This document shows positions 1 to 5,918 of a stretch of 10,913 nucleotides of DNA, in pieces. The first letter of the stretch is position 1; each line of letters opens with the position of its first letter. The stretch is from contig CALQBT020000041.1 of assembly GCA_943328885.2 (NCBI GenBank), positions 1 through 10,913 on the forward strand, given 5' to 3'. The stretch comes from Bordetella parapertussis (lineage in GTDB: Bacteria; Pseudomonadota; Gammaproteobacteria; Burkholderiales; Burkholderiaceae_C). Under the pieces are notes generated by a model. It was not told the origin of the DNA. It saw nothing but the letters and a program-made list of their open reading frames with translations, and searched no databases. Both the position numbers and the translations under genes were made by a program.

Positions 1-887
1 GCTTCTCACCGAGCATGCTGGGCAGCGGCGTCTATGCAGGCCATTACGACAGCGCCTACGCACTGTCCCGCGAAGATGCTCAGGGCGTCAGCCTGCAGGC
101 GGCTCTGTCGGCGATCGGCTATCACGGGACCGGCGCTGGGCCGGCCAACCCGCGGGCCTGTGTCGAGTTGCACATTGAGCAAGGGCCTGAGCTAGAGAAG
201 ACCGGCTCACGGATCGGTGTCGTCGAAGGCAACTGGGGCACGATGAAGTACATCGCAACAATGCATGGTATGGCGGCCCACACCGGTCCGACACCGATGC
301 AGGAGCGGCGCGACGCGCTACTGGGCGCCGCCCATCTGGTGGTGGCCTGTCGTTTGCTGTCGGATGAAACCTCTGGTGAACTGTTGACCTCGGTCGGTCG
401 CATGGACATCGAGCCTAACTCTTCGAATGTCGTGGCCGAACAGGTCAAGGTGTTCGCCGAAATGAGGGCTACCGACAACGGCATGCTGGAGCAGAGCTGC
501 GCTGCGTTTGAACTGGCCGCAGCCGAGTCGGCGACGCGCGCGAAGGTCCGACTTGAGCTACAGAAGGTGACGAACCGGCCCGCAGGGTTGTTCGATTCGG
601 GCCTGTGCGAACTCGTCGAGCAGGCGGCTGAACGCCACCGGCTCAGCAGTCAGCGCCTGTTCACCGTGGCGGGGCACGATGCAGTATCTCTGCGCAGCCT
701 TTGCCGCACCGCAATGATCTTTGTACCCAGCGTAAAAGGCATCAGCCACAACGAAGCCGAATTTACCGAGGCTTCGGACTTGGAGGCCGGGCTCGACGTG
801 CTGGCGGAAGTGCTGCTTCAACTGGTTTGCGCAAGTACCAGCACGCAGGACTGCAACGACAGCTCAGAGTCCCAACGTCAAGCTTAA
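1..887 (+). CDS. M20-family zinc amidohydrolase (N-carbamoyl-L-amino-acid hydrolase / allantoate amidohydrolase type), 5' partial
   Basis: The reading frame is already open at base 3 and ends with TAA at 885-887, giving 294 visible residues. The family is about 410-420 aa, so roughly 120 N-terminal residues lie outside the window, including the first metal ligands and the catalytic Glu. The ATG at 15 is internal. Numbering from that Met, I see HIEQGP (His53, a metal ligand in the family), AAHTGPTPM (His89) followed by RRDALLG in the dimerisation domain, EPNSSNVV (134-140), FAEMRATD (148-154, with the Arg that in homologues holds the substrate carboxylate), AGHDAVS (219-225) and GISHNEAEF (His245, last metal ligand). 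Known members release ammonia and CO2 from N-carbamoyl-amino acids or act on allantoate; the substrate here is unknown. The residues needed in the visible part are present, so it looks functional. It is convergent with the Bug gene. It is the type of enzyme called HyuC in hydantoin clusters, which fits the hyuAB genes further right. Confidence 0.9.
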   Translation, partial: FSPSMLGSGVYAGHYDSAYALSREDAQGVSLQAALSAIGYHGTGAGPANPRACVELHIEQGPELEKTGSRIGVVEGNWGTMKYIATMHGMAAHTGPTPMQERRDALLGAAHLVVACRLLSDETSGELLTSVGRMDIEPNSSNVVAEQVKVFAEMRATDNGMLEQSCAAFELAAAESATRAKVRLELQKVTNRPAGLFDSGLCELVEQAAERHRLSSQRLFTVAGHDAVSLRSLCRTAMIFVPSVKGISHNEAEFTEASDLEAGLDVLAEVLLQLVCASTSTQDCNDSSESQRQA

Positions 888-897
888 CAAGCTGGCT

Positions 898-1011
898 GGT
901 TCAATCGACCCAACACCCAGGTTGTTGGGCCGATGCAAGCGCGGAGTCTGCGGTTGATGCATGAAATCTCTACGCTCTGTCGGACAGCATCAGACGGGTC
1001 GGTTCAATCGA
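898..1011. repeat. Short direct repeat GGTTCAATCGA, two copies 103 bases apart
   Basis: The 11-base string GGTTCAATCGA occurs at 898-908, just after the amidohydrolase stop, and again at 1001-1011, across the Bug gene stop codon. The copies flank the convergent intergenic region. They could be chance or the trace of a small duplication or rearrangement; no further identity around them is evident. Confidence 0.35.
909..929. terminator. Stem-loop between convergent genes, weak terminator candidate
   Basis: CCCAACA at 909-915 pairs perfectly with TGTTGGG at 923-929 around a 7-base loop. It lies 22 bases after the amidohydrolase stop and about 75 bases beyond the Bug gene stop, so it could serve both converging transcripts. 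Neither side carries a T-run, so it is not a textbook intrinsic terminator. Nothing else was found in 888-1003. Confidence 0.4.
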
Positions 1012-2068
1012 GTGTGATTTTCGCAGCGCGAATGATGTCGCCGAGCCGCTTTTCTTCGCTGGCTCGAAAGGCCGTTGCCTCTTGCGTGCTGAGCCAGGTT
1101 GCGGTGGCTCCACGATCCATGAAATCCTGCTTCAAGCTGGCGCTCTCCAGCGCTTGTTTTGAGAACATCGAGATGCGCTCAACCAGTGCCGGAGGCAGGC
1201 CCGCAGGCCCTGCCAATGAGGTCCAGGAACTGAGGTCGTAGCCTGGCAACAACTCCGATAGCGCAGGAATATCCGGCACGACCGGACTGCGGGCCTTGCT
1301 GGTGACCGCAAATCCCTTGACTTTGCCTGCCTTGTACTGCGCCAAGCCCCCTGGAATGTTGTCAAACATCAGATGGACCTGACCGCCGATCAGGTCGGTC
1401 ATTGCCGGCGCTGCGCCTCGGTACGGCACATGTGTCAGCTCAACCTTGGCGAGCAGTTTGAACAATTCGCCCGCCAGATGCAAGGTGGTACCGGGACCTG
1501 CAGAACCGTAGAAATATTTACCAGGATTTCTTCGCAGCAATTCAATCAACTCAGGCAGCGTGTTGGCGGCTAAACCTGAAAATCCGACCAGAAAGTTTGG
1601 CAGGGACCAAATGTTGGTAATGTAGGTAAAGTCCTTCGCAGAATCAAATGGCAACTTGCCGGCCTTCAGCGTCGGTGAAATCGCGTGGGACGCGATGCCG
1701 CCCAACCCTAGCGTATAGCCATCAGGCAAGGAGCGAGCGACCGCTTCGACGCCAATGTCGCCACCACCACCACCGCGATTTTCAACCACGAACTGCTGGC
1801 CTGTGAGCTCGCTCATCTTTGCGCAGAAAAGCCGCGATAGCGTATCGGTTGCGCCTCCGGCTGGAAATGGATTGATATAGCGCACCGGGCGCGTCGGCCA
1901 CGCGGCCTGCGCTCGGGATTCGCTGCCGAGGATGAACGGTGCTGACAGCAGCGTGCCGATCTGTGTCAGCGCCATACGGCGGGACGAATTTTCGATGACC
2001 CGCTTTGCCAGAGGTCTCGCTTTCGATCTGGCCAAACGAGCGGAAACCTCAAGATCCTGGTTCGCCAT
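1004..2068 (-). CDS. Bug-family (TctC-like) tripartite tricarboxylate transporter periplasmic binding protein
   Basis: The product is 354 aa, slightly longer than usual for Bug proteins (about 320-330), which capture small carboxylates or related solutes in the periplasm and often act as orphan receptors. The ATG at 2068 is chosen because AAGGA lies 7 bases upstream of it; an in-frame ATG at 2140 has no such site. The N-terminus has about 30 polar and basic residues, then SRRMAL (29-34), a hydrophobic run and a likely cleavage site SRAQA|AW near 55/56; this is Tat-like with a long n-region. Bug hallmarks in order: NPFPAGGATDTLSRL (66-80), ENRGGGGGDIG (97-107), LPDGYTL (114-120), SAGPGTTLHLAGELFK (189-204), THVPYRGAAPAMTDLIGGQ (212-230), and DIP with PGYD towards the end. 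No TctA/TctB membrane genes are adjacent. The ligand may be linked to the neighbouring amidohydrolase, but this is inference. Confidence 0.93.
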   Translation of the reverse strand: MANQDLEVSARLARSKARPLAKRVIENSSRRMALTQIGTLLSAPFILGSESRAQAAWPTRPVRYINPFPAGGATDTLSRLFCAKMSELTGQQFVVENRGGGGGDIGVEAVARSLPDGYTLGLGGIASHAISPTLKAGKLPFDSAKDFTYITNIWSLPNFLVGFSGLAANTLPELIELLRRNPGKYFYGSAGPGTTLHLAGELFKLLAKVELTHVPYRGAAPAMTDLIGGQVHLMFDNIPGGLAQYKAGKVKGFAVTSKARSPVVPDIPALSELLPGYDLSSWTSLAGPAGLPPALVERISMFSKQALESASLKQDFMDRGATATWLSTQEATAFRASEEKRLGDIIRAAKITLD

Positions 2069-2075
2069 GGTGTCA

Positions 2076-2080
2076 TCCTT
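2076..2080 (-). promoter_or_regulatory. Ribosome binding site of the Bug gene
   Basis: The minus strand reads AAGGA here, with 7 bases to the ATG at 2068. It decides the start against the in-frame ATG 72 bases upstream. Confidence 0.7.
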
Positions 2081-2093
2081 TGAGTGTGGTCGA

Positions 2094-2099
2094 TTTATA
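2094..2099 (-). promoter_or_regulatory. Possible -10 element of the Bug gene promoter
   Basis: The minus strand reads TATAAA in an AT-rich patch (GTTATAAAT) about 26 bases before the ATG, which would give a leader of roughly 18-20 bases. No good -35 box lies at the usual distance; an A-tract and TTCACC occur further upstream. The assignment is weak. Confidence 0.25.
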
Positions 2100-2184
2100 A
2101 CAAAATTTCGCGTATTCGGGCCGGGTGAATTTTTTTGCAACCCTATCGTCTGCGCCGATTGATCTTTGCGTCAAGCTTTGATTG

Positions 2185-2209
2185 GCACCGCTGCGATGGT
2201 CTGCGGTGC
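2185..2209. repeat. Inverted repeat, 7-bp stem
   Basis: GCACCGC at 2185-2191 is the exact reverse complement of GCGGTGC at 2203-2209, with an 11-base spacer. It lies about 120 bases upstream of the Bug start and could be an operator for a dimeric regulator or a hairpin; there is no T-run. Confidence 0.4.
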
Positions 2210-2299
2210 GGCAGGATGGTTGTTTTCCGGCGTTCGGCGGATGAGAAGGCGAAGCGGCTGGTCTGGTCATCGACGGGCGGCAGATCAAGGACTGACCTA

Positions 2300-2326
2300 G
2301 GCTCTAGGACTCCGTATCCTATAGCC
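2300..2326. repeat. Inverted repeat, 10-bp arms with one mismatch
   Basis: GGCTCTAGGA at 2300-2309 pairs with TCCTATAGCC at 2317-2326, nine of ten positions, around the 7-base loop CTCCGTA. It is the longest dyad I saw in the gap. There is no T-run on either side, so an operator or a structured RNA is more likely than a terminator. Confidence 0.45.
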
Positions 2327-2686
2327 CCTGTCATGCGCGGGCTTGTTGCGGTTGATTGGCCAGCCAGTTTTCTTCGCGGCGCAACAGCCCTGTATTCCGC
2401 AATGTAAGCGTCTTCGGGCCATCGAAGCGACCGACATCGCTGCCTGGCTGCATTCTGGAATTACCTGCGCCTTGCCTGCGGAGTTGTGCCTGCGCTTGGC
2501 CGTTGGACCTGAATTTCTTCTGCCACGATAAGCTCGAGTCCAAGCGTGGATCATTGCGCTCGATCGTCTACGATTGGCAGAGCAGGCTCAAGATGACGCT
2601 GCTAGACCCTTGCGTTTCAATAACTTACGCTAAACATTGGGCTGGACAGCGGCACGCTGCATGTTAGCGGCCAAAAGCGAGGGTTT

Positions 2687-2720
2687 TCATGCCACTTGCG
2701 GTTCGCGAGGCTTGGCATGA
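2687..2720. repeat. Inverted repeat, 8-bp perfect arms
   Basis: TCATGCCA at 2687-2694 is the reverse complement of TGGCATGA at 2713-2720, with an 18-base spacer. The position, about 210-245 bases upstream of dctP, suits a distal operator. It could equally be a relic of older sequence. Confidence 0.4.
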
Positions 2721-2739
2721 TGCGCTGTTGGGTAGTCCG

Positions 2740-2762
2740 CGCCTCCAAGAAGTCAGGAGGCG
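2740..2762. repeat. Inverted repeat / hairpin, 7-bp perfect GC-rich stem
   Basis: CGCCTCC at 2740-2746 pairs with GGAGGCG at 2756-2762 around a 9-base loop. It begins 20 bases after the 2687-2720 dyad. No T-run follows. Confidence 0.4.
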
Positions 2763-2867
2763 TCGGGTGGCCGACCTGCGATACCCAGCCTGCGGGCGAT
2801 CTGGACTGTCACCAGGCAATGTCTCATCGGCCAACCCGATCACTCGAGTCGGCGGGATGTAGACAGT

Positions 2868-2877
2868 CTGGCGCCAG
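2868..2877. promoter_or_regulatory. Perfect 10-bp palindrome upstream of dctP, possible operator
   Basis: CTGGCGCCAG is fully self-complementary and lies 55 bases before the dctP start, where a regulator of the TRAP operon could bind. Palindromes of this size occur by chance in GC-rich DNA, so the assignment is tentative. Confidence 0.3.
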
Positions 2878-2920
2878 TGTTCATCGCGCTGTGCAGCCCT
2901 TCGCCCTTTTTCACACCCTC

Positions 2921-2925
2921 GGAGA
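2921..2925 (+). promoter_or_regulatory. Ribosome binding site of dctP
   Basis: GGAGA lies 7 bases before the ATG at 2933. With the signal peptide that begins at that ATG, it fixes the start and rules out the in-frame ATG at 2696. Confidence 0.75.
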
Positions 2926-2932
2926 CATTCGC

Positions 2933-4000
2933 ATGAAAAGAAAAGTCCTCAAAATGATGGCCGCAGCCTTGCTGGGGGTGGTCTGTAGCGGCGCTGCGAT
3001 GGCCGACACCTTCCGGCTGTCGATCGGTTCGGGGCATCCGGCCGATGCGGCGGTGTGGATCACGGCGATGCGCGACTTCTTTGCGCCTGAAGTTGCCAAG
3101 CGCGTCGCAGCCAGGACGGGGCACAAGATCGAATGGGTCAGTGCCTATGGCGGCTCGGTTTGCAAGCTTGGCGAATGCCTGGAGGCCGTGGAAAGCGGTC
3201 TGCTCGACATTGCCGACCTGCATGTGGCCTTCGAGCCCTCCAAACTGATGGCGCACAACTTTGCGTACTTCGTGCCCTTTGGCAGCGGCGACCCGGTGGT
3301 GGTGGCCAAGGCCGCGCGTCAGGTCTACGACCGCGTCCCAGAGTTGAAGAAGATCCTCGAGGACAAGTACAGCCAGGTCTTCCTGGGCGTGGGCAGCGTG
3401 GGCAACTATGGCTTGGTGACCAATTTCGCCTGGGACAAGGTCGAACAACTCAAGGGCAAGAAGATCGCTGCGGCCGGCCCGAACATCCCGTGGCTGCGCG
3501 CCGTCGGTGCGGTGCCCGTGCAGTCCAACCTGAACGAGGCTTACACCTCGCTGCAGACTGGCGTCTACGAGGGTTGGGTGATGTTCCCCGATGCCACGGT
3601 GGGCTTCAAGCTGCATGAGGTGGCCAAGAACTTCACGATCACCGATTTCGGCGCGGTCTCGACCGTGGTGATCGCCGCCAACAAGGACAGCTTCCGCAAG
3701 CTGCCCAAGCCGGTGCAGGACATCTTGCTCGAAGTCGGCCGTGAGTTCACCACCGTGCAGCCGACGATGGGCAACGAAAAGGCCGCCGCCAGCCTTGCCA
3801 CGATGAAAGCTGGCGGCGCCAATGTGCGCAGCCTGAGCGACGAGGAAAAGGTCAAGTGGGCGATGGCGCTGCCTGACATTCCCAACGAGCGCACGGCCGA
3901 GATCAACAAAGCTGGCCAGCCGGGCAGGGTGGTGGCCGAATACATCAAGGCGCTCAAGGAGGCTGGTGTGAAGTTGCCGCGCGACTGGCAGATCAAGTAA
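2933..4000 (+). CDS. dctP: TRAP transporter periplasmic solute-binding protein (DctP family)
   Basis: The product is 355 aa, normal for the family, and starts at an ATG with GGAGA 7 bases upstream. A Sec signal peptide (MKRK, hydrophobic run, AMA|D at 24/25) sends it to the periplasm, where it would deliver its ligand to DctQM. Family features are GSGHPADAAVW (32-42), an AYGGS...LEAVESGLLDIADLHVAF region (71-100), LKGKKI (173-178), and NEAYTSLQTGVYEGW (201-215), which matches the usual EVYTALQTGVVDG. The position that normally holds the conserved carboxylate-binding Arg (KIR in the family) is Ala179 here, so the ligand may not be a simple carboxylate. Cys77 and Cys82 in the mature protein may form a disulfide. 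The symbol is used at family level only. It heads the dctPQM-dehydrogenase operon, and a stem-loop follows it. Confidence 0.95.
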   Translation: MKRKVLKMMAAALLGVVCSGAAMADTFRLSIGSGHPADAAVWITAMRDFFAPEVAKRVAARTGHKIEWVSAYGGSVCKLGECLEAVESGLLDIADLHVAFEPSKLMAHNFAYFVPFGSGDPVVVAKAARQVYDRVPELKKILEDKYSQVFLGVGSVGNYGLVTNFAWDKVEQLKGKKIAAAGPNIPWLRAVGAVPVQSNLNEAYTSLQTGVYEGWVMFPDATVGFKLHEVAKNFTITDFGAVSTVVIAANKDSFRKLPKPVQDILLEVGREFTTVQPTMGNEKAAASLATMKAGGANVRSLSDEEKVKWAMALPDIPNERTAEINKAGQPGRVVAEYIKALKEAGVKLPRDWQIK

Positions 4001-4026
4001 TTCTGTGAAGTCTATGCCGATGAGAA

Positions 4027-4047
4027 CCCTGCGCCTGCCGCGCAGGG
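4027..4047 (+). promoter_or_regulatory. Intercistronic stem-loop between dctP and dctQ
   Basis: CCCTGCGC at 4027-4034 pairs perfectly with GCGCAGGG at 4040-4047 around the 5-base loop CTGCC, in the 72-base gap between dctP and dctQ. No T-run follows, so it is unlikely to be a full terminator. From what I recall of other TRAP operons, a hairpin at this place raises the amount of binding protein relative to the membrane subunits by partial termination or by mRNA protection. Confidence 0.65.
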
Positions 4048-4072
4048 CTGTTCAAAACCTGGGCCTTCGCTG

Positions 4073-4591
4073 ATGCAACCCTCCACGAGCTTGACCATTT
4101 TTCATCGTCTGCTGGCCGCACTCAACATGGCGGGTGCGGCATGGGTCGTGTTCCTGATGCTGCTGATCACCGCCGACGTCTGCGGCCGTGCGTTCCTGGG
4201 CTCGCCGTTGTTCGGTGTGCCCGAGATCGTGAAGATCTCGGTCGTGGGCTTGGTGTGGCTGATGATGCCGCACACGCTCAAGATCGGCGCGCACCTGCGC
4301 TCGACCATCCTGCTCGACCGGATGCCGCCGGTCGCCCAGCGCGGCGTCGAGGTCTTCAGCTGCTTGCTCGGCATCGCGATGTTCGCGCTGATCGTCTATT
4401 CGGGCTGGGACAAGATGGTCGAAGCTTGGCAGATCGGTGAATTCGAGGGCGAGGAGCCGATGCGGGTGCCGACCGCCCCGATACGTTCAATGGTGGTGCT
4501 GGGCGCGGCTTTGACGGCGCTGCAGTTCCTGGTGATGCTCGTCGAGCACCTGCGTGGGCGTCGCTTCATCGACGCGCCGAAGGAGTTCTGA
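4073..4591 (+). CDS. dctQ: TRAP transporter small permease subunit (DctQ family)
   Basis: The product is 172 aa with four predicted membrane segments (about 14-36, 50-66, 93-113 and 138-158), the standard DctQ topology. The stretch TADVCGRAFLGSPLFGVPEIVK (33-54) matches the DctQ region around the end of the first segment, with the polar D, R and E residues. It forms the membrane complex with DctM that couples sodium flux to uptake. The start at 4073 keeps the first membrane segment; there is no clear Shine-Dalgarno sequence, so translation may be weak or the start slightly off. The TGA stop shares one base with the dctM ATG (TGATG), which points to coupled translation. Confidence 0.93.
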   Translation: MQPSTSLTIFHRLLAALNMAGAAWVVFLMLLITADVCGRAFLGSPLFGVPEIVKISVVGLVWLMMPHTLKIGAHLRSTILLDRMPPVAQRGVEVFSCLLGIAMFALIVYSGWDKMVEAWQIGEFEGEEPMRVPTAPIRSMVVLGAALTALQFLVMLVEHLRGRRFIDAPKEF

Positions 4592-5904
4592 TGGATCCGA
4601 TCTCCGTTGCCCTGCTGACCATCGCCGGGGTCTTCGTTCTGGTGCTGCTGGGGGTGCACATCGGTGTGTCGCTGGCCTTGCTCAGCGTGCTGGGCATCTG
4701 GGCCATCACCGGCAAGGGCGCTGTGGCGATCAGCTTGCTCAACACCACAGCCTACTCGTCGGTGATGGACTATGTGTTTGCGGTGATTCCGCTGTTCGTG
4801 CTGATGGGCATCCTGGCCAACCTGTCGGGCGCCACGCGCGACCTGTTCAGCTCGGCGCAGGTGATGTTCGGCCGCATCCGCGGCGGCTTGGGCATCGCCA
4901 CGGTTTTTGCCAATGCGGTGTTTGCGGCCATCACCGGGGTTTCGGTGGCGTCGGCGGCGGTGTTCTCCAAGCTGGCCGTGCCCGAGATGCTGCGGCTCAA
5001 ATACGACCGCAAGTTTGCGCTGGGCATCGTCGCAGGCAGCGCGATCCTGGGCATGCTGATCCCGCCCTCGATTTTGATGATCGTCTACGGCGTGCTGACC
5101 GAGCAATCCATCGGCAAACTCTTTGTGGCGGGCGTTGGCCCGGGACTGGTGGTGGTGGTGGTGCTGTCGGCCGGCATCTGGCTGCGCGTGCGCCTGACGC
5201 CGCAGCTCTCGGGTCAGGTCGACGACTCGCCGGCACCGAGCTTTGCCGAGATCGTGCGTGCTGCCGTCAAACCCTGGGGTGTGGTGCTGTTGATCGCGCT
5301 GGTGCTGGGTGGCCTGTATGGCGGTGTGTTCACGCCGACCGAGGCCGGCGCGGTCGGTGCGTTTGGTGCTCTGCTGCTGGCGCTGTTCGCGCGCCAGGTC
5401 AACAAGGCGTCAGTCCTGGGGGTGTTGTCGGAGATCGGGCGCTCGACGGCCAGCATCTTCTTGCTACTGATCGCCGCGCAAATGTACAGCCGCATGCTCA
5501 CGCTGTCGGGCTTGGCGCGTGCGCTCAGCGACTGGGCGGCGGCGCTGCACGTCGCACCGATCTTGATCGTGCTGGCCTTCGTGCTCGTGTTCCTGCTGCT
5601 GGGCATGATCATCGACTCGGTGTCGATCTTGCTACTGACCATCCCGATCATGGTGCCGGTGATCCTCAAGCTGGGCATGGACCCGGTCTGGTTCGGCATG
5701 GTCAGCATCCTGGCCATCGAGATCGGCCTGCTCACACCGCCTTTTGGCATGGTGGTGTTCGCGATGAAATCCTCGCTTGAAGGCGAGGCGACGGTCGAGG
5801 AGATCTTCGCCGGCGCGATGCCTTTCGTCGTCAAGCTGATGCTGGCGCTGGCCATCGTGATCTGGGTGCCGGCCGTCAGCACCTGGTTGCCGTCGCTGCT
5901 CTAG
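4591..5904 (+). CDS. dctM: TRAP transporter large permease subunit (DctM family)
   Basis: The product is 437 aa, normal for DctM, and almost entirely made of hydrophobic helices. The start has AAGGAG at 4580-4585, 5 bases upstream, and overlaps the dctQ stop by one base. Motifs: VIPLFVLMGILA (65-76), FAAITGVSVASAAVF (111-125), MLIPPSILMIVYG (155-167) at the first helical hairpin, GVFTPTEAGAVGA (245-257), and LLTPPFGMVVFAMKS (380-394) at the second hairpin. These are the places where the family binds sodium and substrate in an elevator mechanism. A run of five GTG codons (5149-5163) encodes Val187-191 inside a membrane helix. The next gene starts 14 bases after the TAG stop, so they are probably cotranscribed. 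Confidence 0.96.
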   Translation: MDPISVALLTIAGVFVLVLLGVHIGVSLALLSVLGIWAITGKGAVAISLLNTTAYSSVMDYVFAVIPLFVLMGILANLSGATRDLFSSAQVMFGRIRGGLGIATVFANAVFAAITGVSVASAAVFSKLAVPEMLRLKYDRKFALGIVAGSAILGMLIPPSILMIVYGVLTEQSIGKLFVAGVGPGLVVVVVLSAGIWLRVRLTPQLSGQVDDSPAPSFAEIVRAAVKPWGVVLLIALVLGGLYGGVFTPTEAGAVGAFGALLLALFARQVNKASVLGVLSEIGRSTASIFLLLIAAQMYSRMLTLSGLARALSDWAAALHVAPILIVLAFVLVFLLLGMIIDSVSILLLTIPIMVPVILKLGMDPVWFGMVSILAIEIGLLTPPFGMVVFAMKSSLEGEATVEEIFAGAMPFVVKLMLALAIVIWVPAVSTWLPSLL

Positions 5905-5918
5905 GCATAGCCGACACG

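Larger units (their letters stand above)
2069..2932. other. 864-bp intergenic region between the Bug gene and dctP, with several inverted repeats and no convincing gene
   Basis: Open frames in this stretch are short, lack family motifs and mostly lack ribosome sites, so I call no gene. Local GC is lower than in the operon to the right: 2581-2640 counts 28/60 by hand against 40/60 at 5221-5280. Several perfect or near-perfect inverted repeats (2185-2209, 2300-2326, 2687-2720, 2740-2762, 2868-2877) are listed separately. The region must hold the promoters of both divergent units. It may also contain the eroded end of a former minus-strand gene in 2664-2900. Confidence 0.6.

Noticed and set aside
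2356..2667. A short plus-strand open frame of about 103 codons in the long gap
   Set aside because: No ribosome site, no recognisable motif, and amino acid composition unlike a normal protein. I could not tie it to any insertion sequence.
2696..2932. An upstream in-frame start that would lengthen dctP by 79 residues
   Set aside because: The extra sequence is not protein-like and would bury the signal peptide; the ATG at 2933 has a good ribosome site.
2840..3616. A 258-codon open frame on the minus strand opposite dctP
   Set aside because: It lies antisense to a well-supported TRAP receptor and shows no domain.
5149..5163. A (GTG)5 run as a possible phase-variable repeat
   Set aside because: Gain or loss of units stays in frame and only changes the number of Val residues in a DctM helix. 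The five-fold CCA/GGT run at 1761-1774 in the Bug gene is similar and encodes Gly.
4554..5780. A 408-codon open frame on the plus strand overlapping dctM in another frame
   Set aside because: The composition is Arg/Gly/Ala/His-rich without membrane segments; the dctM frame is clearly the coding one.
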